A DNA stretch of 5,450 nt, taken from the NCBI GenBank assembly GCA_964400865.1, contig CAYNWG010000061.1, forward strand, positions 1-5,450, given 5' to 3'. Position 1 is the stretch's first letter. Every line of letters starts with the position of its first letter. Both the position numbers and the translations under genes were made by a program. A model generated the notes under the pieces. That model did not search any database and was not told the origin of the DNA. It saw nothing but the letters and a program-made list of their open reading frames with translations. Shown here one piece after another: positions 1 through 5,333 of the stretch. The DNA comes from DAOQVB01 sp964400865 (GTDB taxonomy: Bacteria; Patescibacteriota; Microgenomatia; UBA1400; PJMF01).

Positions 1-446
1 CCTGGAAACGCATGGCTTTCGTGGGAGCTGCATCCGTACTTGGAATGACTGGCGGCAGTTACTTGGTTGTTTCAGCGGTGGAAAGTTTTAGTGTTTTAAT
101 TGGTATTTCCACAACGATTTTAGGACTTACCCTTACTTCACTAACCACCTCATTGCCAGAACTGGCTGTTACTATTTTAGGAGCAAAAGCCAAAGAAGAA
201 AAAACAATCGTAGGACTGTTAATCGGCAGTAGTCTGCTCAATCTAGCGCTCTTTCCTGCCATCGTTGGCTGGAGTGGAAGTCAAATTCAAGTTGCCCCAA
301 TAGAGCTGATTTGGTTGCTTTTACTCATGGTAGCTGTTGTCACCATCATTATTTTACATAAAGGGAAAGTCGTGACGGCTAAATATGGTTTGATTTTGAT
401 TACGATTTGGCTAGCCTTTATGGCGAGCAATTATATATTCAGATAA
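1..446 (+). CDS. Cation antiporter, Na+/Ca2+ exchanger family, C-terminal half (5' partial)
   Basis: This is the C-terminal part of an integral membrane antiporter of the Ca2+/cation antiporter (CaCA) superfamily, which exchanges Na+ or H+ for Ca2+ across the cytoplasmic membrane. The frame is open to the window edge (first full codon at base 3), so the gene begins upstream and the ATG at 12 is internal. Counting from that ATG, the second alpha-repeat is visible at about residues 38-78: a TTSLPEL block with Glu50, then a GSSLLN block. About four hydrophobic segments follow one another, and the protein ends just after the last, as is usual in this family. By analogy with the archaeal exchanger NCX_Mj, ion-ligand positions Thr46, Ser47, Glu50, Ser73 and Asn77 look retained. 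The usual GTS, GN and GSN signatures read TTS, GL and GSS, so this is a divergent member. Family assignment is fairly sure; the transported ion is not known. Confidence 0.8.
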   Translation, partial: WKRMAFVGAASVLGMTGGSYLVVSAVESFSVLIGISTTILGLTLTSLTTSLPELAVTILGAKAKEEKTIVGLLIGSSLLNLALFPAIVGWSGSQIQVAPIELIWLLLLMVAVVTIIILHKGKVVTAKYGLILITIWLAFMASNYIFR

Positions 447-466
447 ATCTTCTCAACTGATATAAT
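438..466 (+). promoter_or_regulatory. Predicted leaderless promoter of the 511-residue gene
   Basis: A perfect TATAAT lies at 461-466, preceded by TG at 458-459, which makes an extended -10. A 4-of-6 match to the -35 consensus (TTCAGA) lies at 438-443 with a 17-base spacer. Only 8 bases separate the -10 box from the ATG at 475, so transcription would start at or within a few bases of the initiation codon. There is no Shine-Dalgarno sequence. The -35 overlaps the last codons of the upstream antiporter gene. Confidence 0.7.
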
Positions 467-474
467 AATCTCTT

Positions 475-2010
475 ATGAGATTTAGAAAGACTGAAACTAA
501 GCAGCCACCGGTAGAACGATCGCGCCTGCATTTGCTTGCAGCTATTTTGACTGGTAGTTCTGTGGTGAGTTTGGGTTTGACGAGTGTTGTTTTGCGTGTG
601 CTTTCTCAACCAGACCGCTCAAAATATCTTCTTAAAGTATCGTTGGCAGAATATATTCGGACATTACATGACTTTGTGAGACCACCGATTGTTTTTGAAC
701 CAGGAGATTGGGTTCTGACTGAGGATACAGAAACACAGCAAAATGAGCATCAATCCAGGGAAATAGACGCAAACAGGCTTGATTTGAAAGCATTGGTGCT
801 CGATGGTGTACCAGAGTTTACTGGCGATTACCGATTTATACACTATTCCGCTGATGGAAGTCCTAGAAACCACACATTGCGACTGACTGATCATGGTACT
901 ATCGGCAAGGATGAAAATTGGCAAAACACATTGCTGGGTCAAGACAAAGGGAAACTGGAAAATCCAACCAGCTTGGCAGCTATCTCAATTGACAGCCTAC
1001 CGACTCTCGTCACAGCAAGTTTGGCAAAAACTCTTACCGAGCCAAGACAAATGGTGCCCAAAGACCATTTTGCTTCGGAACAATTGCGACATGTTGAACA
1101 GACGGTGTTGAATATCTTCGCCAACGGCTGGTTGCCTGAACTACCAGCGACAATTACTTTTTTGGCTACAGATATTGGTTTGCCAATGGGAGAAATCAAG
1201 GAACAACTCTATACAATGCAAAAAAACTTAGCTACTTCAATTGAAGGATTTCAGGATAGTGTTGATATACTGTCGTACGTATACCTGATTAAAACAGCCA
1301 TGGCACTTCCCATTGCCGTTGGTCAGAGTTACATAGCCTCGCAACTTCAAGGAAATGAAAAACCGATTGTTACCAGAAGACGGTTTATCCAGTTGGTTAC
1401 CGGAGGGGCTATCGTTGGCGGTCATTTGGCCATGGGTAATCATTCTGGGCAAATTGCCATTGATGTGAATGCCATCAGGAAAGAAATCGATGAACTAGCT
1501 TGGATGTTTAATCTGCCATTCCAGGTGAAAGACAGAATGCCGGCCAATTTTATTGGCCGCGTACATAGTTTCTTGGATAAAAATGAACAGCAAATTCCCG
1601 CCATTGCTTATTTCCTATTTGTACGAGAATTGGTAACGGCATACAAGGAAATAGCGATGTTGCAATCTGGTAATTACACCAGCGACATGCAACCTAACAG
1701 CATGTCGCTATGGGGGAACGTTCATGATACAAAAATTGGTTTGTACTCACTCACCAAGAGCGAACTGCTGACATTTATCACTCAAGCAATTACTCGCTTC
1801 CCCACTCTGTTCAAACTGTGTTTTGGGCAACAACCCACTCCAGAGGAAGCACTGAATAATCGTGCCTATTCGGGAGCTCATGAGCTCTACACCGCCAGTG
1901 CATACCGGGCTGATGCTCATGGCCTCAACAAAGAATGGAATATTTCTGCCATTGAAGTCTGGCAATTTCCCGAACTCAAAGCGATTGTGGAAAATGGTCT
2001 GGTAAGCTGA
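475..2010 (+). CDS. Membrane-anchored protein of unknown function, 511 residues
   Basis: I do not recognise this protein. It opens with a basic stretch (residues 1-17) followed by a hydrophobic segment at about 20-43, which looks like an uncleaved signal anchor. A weaker hydrophobic stretch lies at about 265-288 (with Lys273 inside it) and another at 305-321, directly after Thr300-Arg-Arg-Arg-Phe304. The positive-inside rule suggests a cytoplasmic N-terminus, an outer domain of about 220 residues, a hairpin with a short basic cytoplasmic turn, and a second outer domain of about 190 residues. His417 (in a WGNVHD context), His469-Glu470 and His482 stand out in the second domain and could be functional, but no catalytic motif is secure. 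The start at 475 is chosen because a -10 element sits 8 bases upstream and no earlier start is better supported. The next gene starts 22 bases after the TGA stop. A role in the cell envelope is plausible from the predicted topology and the nearby flippase, and is inference only. Confidence 0.85.
   Translation: MRFRKTETKQPPVERSRLHLLAAILTGSSVVSLGLTSVVLRVLSQPDRSKYLLKVSLAEYIRTLHDFVRPPIVFEPGDWVLTEDTETQQNEHQSREIDANRLDLKALVLDGVPEFTGDYRFIHYSADGSPRNHTLRLTDHGTIGKDENWQNTLLGQDKGKLENPTSLAAISIDSLPTLVTASLAKTLTEPRQMVPKDHFASEQLRHVEQTVLNIFANGWLPELPATITFLATDIGLPMGEIKEQLYTMQKNLATSIEGFQDSVDILSYVYLIKTAMALPIAVGQSYIASQLQGNEKPIVTRRRFIQLVTGGAIVGGHLAMGNHSGQIAIDVNAIRKEIDELAWMFNLPFQVKDRMPANFIGRVHSFLDKNEQQIPAIAYFLFVRELVTAYKEIAMLQSGNYTSDMQPNSMSLWGNVHDTKIGLYSLTKSELLTFITQAITRFPTLFKLCFGQQPTPEEALNNRAYSGAHELYTASAYRADAHGLNKEWNISAIEVWQFPELKAIVENGLVS
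1541..1559. repeat. Perfect inverted repeat, 8-bp arms, 3-base loop (inside gene)
   Basis: CGGCCAAT at 1541-1548 is the exact reverse complement of ATTGGCCG at 1552-1559, with a TTT loop. It lies within the coding region of the 511-residue protein. A GC-rich stem with so short a loop should fold stably in the mRNA. No U-tract follows, so it is not a standard terminator. Confidence 0.75.
1681..1709. repeat. Perfect inverted repeat, 10-bp arms, 9-base loop (inside gene)
   Basis: AGCGACATGC at 1681-1690 is the exact reverse complement of GCATGTCGCT at 1700-1709, separated by nine bases. It lies inside the 511-residue gene and encodes residues around 403-412, just before the WGNVHD stretch. No U-tract follows. 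The function is unknown. Confidence 0.8.
1874..1887. repeat. 14-bp perfect palindrome (inside gene)
   Basis: GAGCTC-AT-GAGCTC reads identically on both strands. It lies in the 3' part of the 511-residue gene and covers the codons for His469-Glu470. It may simply result from codon choice, but it is the third strong dyad within 350 bases of the same gene. Confidence 0.6.
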
Positions 2011-2024
2011 GTTTATGATAAACT
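2010..2024 (+). promoter_or_regulatory. Possible extended -10 promoter inside a small dyad, before the 371-residue gene
   Basis: TGATAAACT at 2016-2024 fits an extended -10 (TG, one base, then TAAACT, a 4-of-6 match) and ends 8 bases before the ATG at 2033, the same spacing as at the preceding gene. An alternative hexamer, TATGAT at 2014-2019 (5 of 6), would give a leader of about 7 bases. No -35 is convincing. The same bases form a 6-bp inverted repeat, AGTTTA (2010-2015) and TAAACT (2019-2024), around a TGA loop. A weak GAAG at 2025-2028 lies only 4 bases from the ATG, so ribosome binding through it is doubtful. Confidence 0.4.
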
Positions 2025-2032
2025 GAAGATAT

Positions 2033-3148
2033 ATGAATGATGATCAAGCACAAACTTCAAACTTAACTCTAGATGCACCACCAGAGGCAATTACTGAGTT
2101 GGATCCCCTCATTGATAGAGGCGAAGCTACCGAAGTTCTCCCAGAACCCCTAACTGAGCCAGAGATGGCGGTGGAGAATGGAAAAAAAATTGAAGCTATG
2201 TACAAAGCCTCAAATAATATTGTGCTTTTGATGGTTGAGCTAAAAGTTGTGAGTCAAGACACGGCTGATAATTTTCAGCTTGACGATTCTTCACCCAAAA
2301 TTCAAACCCTTAGAGCTGAGTATGCCAAGGTAACTCAGGAAATAGCAGATAAGCAGGATAGTGATGCCGACGTGCAAGCTCAAAGTGCATTGCAAGCTGA
2401 GTTAGTTATCTCCTATCAGTACACTGTGGCGGCATTGGTACAAAAAGAATTTAAACCATATATGTATAAAGCAATTCTCAATGCATCAAGGAAGCTGAGA
2501 ATACTTGATGACGCAAGTGCGACTATAAACAAAGCTGAGTTTGATCGAACGTTTGCTGGTATGGGTCGCATGGCCTCGTTTATAGAGGAGTTTCAAACAG
2601 TAGCCGACGAACACATCCCAAAATTGGTTGAGGATGAAAAATTTCCAGATCTTATGGTCAGTTGCGATACAAAAAATGACCAATTGATGAAGTTTTTAAC
2701 CAGAGACAATCAATTTAAAAGACGATCCGATCAAAGTGGCAGGGAACTTGGGAGGTTTATTGACTCGGAACTCAAGGCAATCATTTCATTAACACGAATT
2801 CATGAGATCCAAAATAAACTTGAAAAACTGTTTAATGAAAAGCGCGCTGAATTGCAACAACCAACAGCTACTTCAGATGTGGCGCCAAACTGGACAGAAT
2901 CGTCTACCACCCCAAATTTGGGTGGTTGGGTAACTAATAAAACAACGGTGGCTCAAGAACCTGTGGCTAGTGATCAAACAAATACTGCTGGTGGCTGGCT
3001 ATCACCTGATACTACTCAATCTGGTCAACAGGTTACTTACGAGGCTCAACTTGATGCTCAAAAACCTGGTGATGACGCCGCAGTAGAAGATAATTTGGAC
3101 GAACTAATTGCGGTATCTCAAGCCCAAAATAAACAACATAACAATTAA
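2033..3148 (+). CDS. Soluble acidic helical protein of unknown function, 371 residues
   Basis: I do not recognise this protein. It has no signal peptide or membrane segment, so it is probably cytoplasmic. Residues 1-45 are acidic and proline-rich, with about a dozen Asp/Glu and a single Arg, and look disordered. Residues 46-275 have a mostly helical composition, rich in Ala, Lys, Glu and Leu. Residues 276-371 are low-complexity (Thr, Gln, Asn, Ser, Pro) and contain two Gly-Gly-Trp motifs at 297-299 and 320-322, 23 residues apart, then another acidic stretch at about 348-359. A folded helical core with disordered ends and spaced aromatic motifs suggests a scaffold or adaptor, but that is inference. 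It lies 22 bases after the 511-residue gene and just before the flippase, on the same strand, so co-expression or shared function is possible. The ATG at 2033 is the first Met of the open frame and is preceded by a -10-like element. Confidence 0.85.
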   Translation: MNDDQAQTSNLTLDAPPEAITELDPLIDRGEATEVLPEPLTEPEMAVENGKKIEAMYKASNNIVLLMVELKVVSQDTADNFQLDDSSPKIQTLRAEYAKVTQEIADKQDSDADVQAQSALQAELVISYQYTVAALVQKEFKPYMYKAILNASRKLRILDDASATINKAEFDRTFAGMGRMASFIEEFQTVADEHIPKLVEDEKFPDLMVSCDTKNDQLMKFLTRDNQFKRRSDQSGRELGRFIDSELKAIISLTRIHEIQNKLEKLFNEKRAELQQPTATSDVAPNWTESSTTPNLGGWVTNKTTVAQEPVASDQTNTAGGWLSPDTTQSGQQVTYEAQLDAQKPGDDAAVEDNLDELIAVSQAQNKQHNN

Positions 3149-3149
3149 G

Positions 3150-3187
3150 TCGTATTTTGTACCGACTTTACAGTACAATTACTACGA
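3150..3187 (+). promoter_or_regulatory. Possible leaderless promoter of the flippase gene, within a two-part dyad
   Basis: TACAAT at 3174-3179 (5 of 6 to the -10 consensus) ends 7 bases before the ATG at 3187, matching the layout at the two preceding genes. No clear -35 is present. The hexamer lies in nested inverted repeats: TTGTAC (3157-3162) pairs with GTACAA (3173-3178), and TCGTA (3150-3154) pairs with TACGA (3183-3187). This could be an operator covering the -10 region, or a chance dyad. Confidence 0.4.
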
Positions 3188-4482
3188 TGCATTTGATTTC
3201 ACGAGTATCTAAGAGCGCGTTTTTTCGTGGTTCGGCTATCTTTACCATTACTTCGTTTGCAGTGAGTGTTTTGAACTATCTGTTCAACTTAATCGTTGCC
3301 CGCTATTTCTCTTTGGAAGTATATGGCGAATACTCAACAACATTTTCCTATCTTGCTGTGATTATGGTGCCACTCGGTGCGTTTGGTTTAGTGCTTATTA
3401 AACGAATTGGGGCAACCGCGGTTGCAGATCGATTTGGTTTTATCTTAGCTGTTGAGGCCTGGGTAATCCGGTTATTAACAAAAGTATGGCTTCCAATACT
3501 AGGCTTGATTGCGATGGGAGTGCTTTTATTACTTCGGTTTTCAAATTTGGCAATGCCTAGTATCGTTATGATTGTTTTCTTCGGCTTGATAGCGATCTTT
3601 ACGACAATGTATACAGCAGGATTACAAGCCAGCAAGCGTTTTTTTGCTTCTGGAGCGATACCCGCTATTGGATCAGCACTAAAAATTCTTTTAGTCTTGG
3701 TCGTTATCTTGCTAGTGCCAACCTTGGAAAATTTGTATCTTGCTCTCATTATTGATGGAGCCATTACCATTGCAATCTACCGTTGGTATCTCAAGCGCTT
3801 TCGGCCTGAACTACGATATCACCTACCCTCAATTAGTGTTTTAGCAAGGTATATTAAAAGTAAAACACTGACGGTCCCGCTATTTGCTACTTTGGGTATG
3901 GTAGGTATTTTGAGTGTGGATGTGATGCTGGTAAAAAAATTCTTTGCCCCGGCTGACGTAGGTCTTTATGCCGGATTGGCCTTGATGGGTAGAATCATAC
4001 TATATGTCACGGGCCCCATCGCTGCAGTCGCTTTTGCGTTTTTTACTGGCCATGAGAACAAACAACAGCGCGGAAAAATCTTATTGCTCACCACTTTGCT
4101 ATTCTTGGCAATTGGACTGGTGGCAACTCTCGGTTATTTACTAGTACCCAACCTGGTAGTAGGAATTATTTTTGGTCAGCGATTTATTTCTGTTGCCAGC
4201 GTCATCTATGTAGCTGCCATCTTTGGCACTATGTATTCCTTGGCAAATTTGTTTGCTCAATATTATATTTCGCGTGAGGAACCAATTGCGATGGTCTCAA
4301 TAGTATTCTTAGCAATACAGGTTGTGGGCATTACGATGTTTCATGAGAATTTCACGCAAATTTTGGTAGTAGGAGCAGTTGCTTCCTCCGGTTTATTTCT
4401 GAGTTATCTGTTGTTCTATGTTTGGAACAACCAGCGGGTTTTGGGCAGATTGTTTCATGGATCCTTCAAGAAAGCGAACTAG
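3187..4482 (+). CDS. Polysaccharide flippase, MOP superfamily (Wzx-like)
   Basis: This is an integral membrane protein of the MATE/oligosaccharidyl-lipid flippase superfamily, which moves undecaprenyl-linked glycans from the inner to the outer face of the cytoplasmic membrane. Hydrophobic helices run almost end to end, about 12 or more. The N-terminal pattern is typical: a first helix, an ARYFS stretch at about 39-43, a YGEY turn, then a helix ending in GAFGL. At mid-protein the second half restarts with a VDVMLV stretch followed by the conserved-looking ADVGLYAG. The length of 431 residues fits the usual 400-500. An in-frame TTG at 3157 would add ten residues, but the ATG at 3187 puts the basic start directly before the first helix and sits 7 bases after a -10-like hexamer, so I prefer it. 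No glycosyltransferase is adjacent in the window, so the substrate cannot be told. Peptidoglycan lipid II flippases (MurJ) share the fold, but this looks more like the Wzx/exporter branch. Confidence 0.85.
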   Translation: MHLISRVSKSAFFRGSAIFTITSFAVSVLNYLFNLIVARYFSLEVYGEYSTTFSYLAVIMVPLGAFGLVLIKRIGATAVADRFGFILAVEAWVIRLLTKVWLPILGLIAMGVLLLLRFSNLAMPSIVMIVFFGLIAIFTTMYTAGLQASKRFFASGAIPAIGSALKILLVLVVILLVPTLENLYLALIIDGAITIAIYRWYLKRFRPELRYHLPSISVLARYIKSKTLTVPLFATLGMVGILSVDVMLVKKFFAPADVGLYAGLALMGRIILYVTGPIAAVAFAFFTGHENKQQRGKILLLTTLLFLAIGLVATLGYLLVPNLVVGIIFGQRFISVASVIYVAAIFGTMYSLANLFAQYYISREEPIAMVSIVFLAIQVVGITMFHENFTQILVVGAVASSGLFLSYLLFYVWNNQRVLGRLFHGSFKKAN

Positions 4483-4535
4483 TATCCCGGAACTGATTTA
4501 TCAAGCATTTTTTCATAAGTGGGTTGCTATAGGGA

Positions 4536-4563
4536 TTGACAATAATAACCTATAAGATATACT
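4536..4563 (+). promoter_or_regulatory. Near-consensus sigma-70-type promoter of the 116-residue gene
   Basis: A perfect -35, TTGACA at 4536-4541, is followed by a 16-base spacer and TATACT (5 of 6) at 4558-4563. The expected start near 4570 gives a leader of about 47 bases. Short dyads surround it: TATAGG (4528-4533) with CCTATA (4549-4554) flank the -35; TAAGA (4553-4557) with TCTTA (4563-4567) flank the -10; TACATA (4566-4571) with TATGTA (4577-4582) lie at the expected start. These are candidate operators, each short enough to occur by chance in AT-rich DNA. Confidence 0.75.
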
Positions 4564-4604
4564 CTTACATATTGACTATGTATCAGTAACTGTCTTAGCG
4601 TAGT

Positions 4605-4610
4605 GAAAGG
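4605..4610 (+). promoter_or_regulatory. Shine-Dalgarno site of the 116-residue gene
   Basis: GAAAGG lies 6 bases before the ATG at 4617. It is the clearest ribosome binding site in the window and supports that start. The three genes before it lack one of comparable quality. Confidence 0.65.
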
Positions 4611-4616
4611 TACTAC

Positions 4617-4967
4617 ATGTCACTATTTGAACCAGGTCCAACCCATCTTGATCCACAACAACTATTAGATTTGGAGGAAAGAAAGCAATTGCTGGATCAC
4701 TGTTTGGAGGTTATTCAACAACCCGAACTTCGAGAACTCATTCTTTCAGAAATAGCTCGGGCACTAGCATCCAATCAAAGTGAAATTCATGTTTCTTTGC
4801 CAGTGGTTGGCCAGCTCTCAAAAACTCAAGCTATGTTTAGTTATTTTGATGATAGTTCTCCCATTGATTTGATAATTGAAAACGGTCAAGCATATACTTT
4901 ACGACTGATGTTCATGAAAGTTGGTGCGACCACAATCGATTGTGATCTCTTGATAGTGAATTACTAA
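4617..4967 (+). CDS. Small protein of unknown function, 116 residues
   Basis: I do not recognise this protein. Residues about 12-54 are strongly helical (rich in Leu, Glu, Gln and Arg) and carry both charges, and could form a helical hairpin. Residues about 56-116 look like a beta-rich or mixed domain, with alternating hydrophobic stretches such as HVSLPVVG, PIDLIIE and a TIDCDLLIV strand at the very end. There is no signal peptide or membrane helix, so it is probably cytoplasmic. The gene has its own strong promoter and a good Shine-Dalgarno site, which marks it as an independently expressed unit. It converges with the toxin-antitoxin pair and sits 134 bases after the flippase. Nothing in the sequence gives its function. 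Confidence 0.75.
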   Translation: MSLFEPGPTHLDPQQLLDLEERKQLLDHCLEVIQQPELRELILSEIARALASNQSEIHVSLPVVGQLSKTQAMFSYFDDSSPIDLIIENGQAYTLRLMFMKVGATTIDCDLLIVNY

Positions 4968-4992
4968 CAGAAGAACCCATCAAAATACTCTA

Positions 4993-5093
4993 GGGCATTT
5001 GGAGCAGACTTTCAGATCCTCTAGCTAGACAAATAGCATCGAAAGGTCGCTCTGAGCTAACACAGAGAGGCGGTGTACGCTATTTGTATGCCC
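4993..5093. repeat. Compound inverted repeat between convergent genes
   Basis: The right side is one continuous block at 5079-5093. Its first nine bases, GCTATTTGT (5079-5087), pair perfectly with ACAAATAGC (5029-5037). Its last six, ATGCCC (5088-5093), pair with GGGCAT (4993-4998). Between the two left arms lies a 10-bp palindrome, TCTAGCTAGA (5020-5029). Inside the main stem is a 5-bp stem, CTCTG (5050-5054) with CAGAG (5063-5067). The right block overlaps the end of the toxin gene. No T-run follows on either strand, so it is not a standard intrinsic terminator, though it may still slow or stop convergent transcription. Confidence 0.5.
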
Positions 5094-5328
5094 CTTGACG
5101 GTGAATAATTGCCAGCACCTCGATTTGATGTTGTTTTACATCAATTTGGTAGATAATCCTGTAAGGCCAGCAGCGAAGTGAATAACATCCCTCAAGTTGT
5201 CCTTTTAGCGGTTTTCCTACCAGTGGAGATTGAGCGAGTAATTCCAATAGACTCTTAACTTTTAGTTGGTTTACTGAAGGGATTATAGAAAACTGTTTTT
5301 TAGCTTGATGAGAAATAACAACTTGCAT
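5080..5328 (-). CDS. RelE/ParE-family toxin (type II toxin-antitoxin)
   Basis: This is a small toxin of the RelE/ParE superfamily; RelE-type members cut mRNA in the ribosome. With the ATG at 5328 it has 82 residues, typical of the family. Helices occupy the first half. The second half carries the family core: VGKPLKG, then YSLR, YRIIYQID and a terminal HRQGAY. Counting from the upstream TTG (5337), basic residues Lys42, Lys45, Arg55, Arg60 and Arg80 and the terminal Tyr84 match positions used by ribosome-dependent RNases, so mRNA cleavage is more likely than gyrase inhibition. The start could be ATG 5328 (5 bases after the antitoxin stop) or TTG 5337 (overlapping that stop). ATG is preferred because the first strand (MQVVISHQA) then starts as in relatives. 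There is no Shine-Dalgarno, so translation is probably coupled to the antitoxin. The gene looks intact. Confidence 0.85.
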   Translation of the reverse strand: MQVVISHQAKKQFSIIPSVNQLKVKSLLELLAQSPLVGKPLKGQLEGCYSLRCWPYRIIYQIDVKQHQIEVLAIIHRQGAYK

Positions 5329-5333
5329 GCCGA

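Larger units (their letters stand above)
4483..4616. other. Intergenic region with no terminator seen
   Basis: These 134 bases separate the flippase gene from the 116-residue gene. They hold a strong promoter, several small dyads and a ribosome binding site, described separately. I see no stable hairpin followed by a T-run that would terminate flippase transcription. The T-run at 4508-4513 has no stem before it. Confidence 0.6.

Noticed and set aside
664..1199. Overlapping open frames on both strands within the 511-residue gene
   Set aside because: They are shorter than the host frame, lack start signals and have no recognisable motifs. The host frame has a promoter and coherent topology.
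2008..2040. Possible recoding of TGA as glycine, as in some candidate-phylum bacteria
   Set aside because: TGA ends the 511-residue protein just before a new start and ends the antitoxin at the normal distance from the toxin. Reading through gives only a short tail with further TGA codons. Normal stop use explains the window.
3348..3770. Open frame of 140 codons on the minus strand, inside the flippase gene
   Set aside because: It lies entirely antisense to a well-supported membrane protein gene. Its Lys/Ile/Thr-rich translation is what a hydrophobic gene gives when read backwards, and no ribosome site or family motif is visible.
4500..4520. T-run after the flippase gene as an intrinsic terminator
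   Set aside because: I could find no stable GC-containing stem immediately before the T-run at 4508-4513.
5030..5080. Minus-strand stretch TTAGCTCAG resembling a tRNA D-arm, with a CTTTCGATGC resembling a T-loop
   Set aside because: No acceptor stem, anticodon stem or correct spacing could be built around it. The candidate anticodon arm nearby does not pair.
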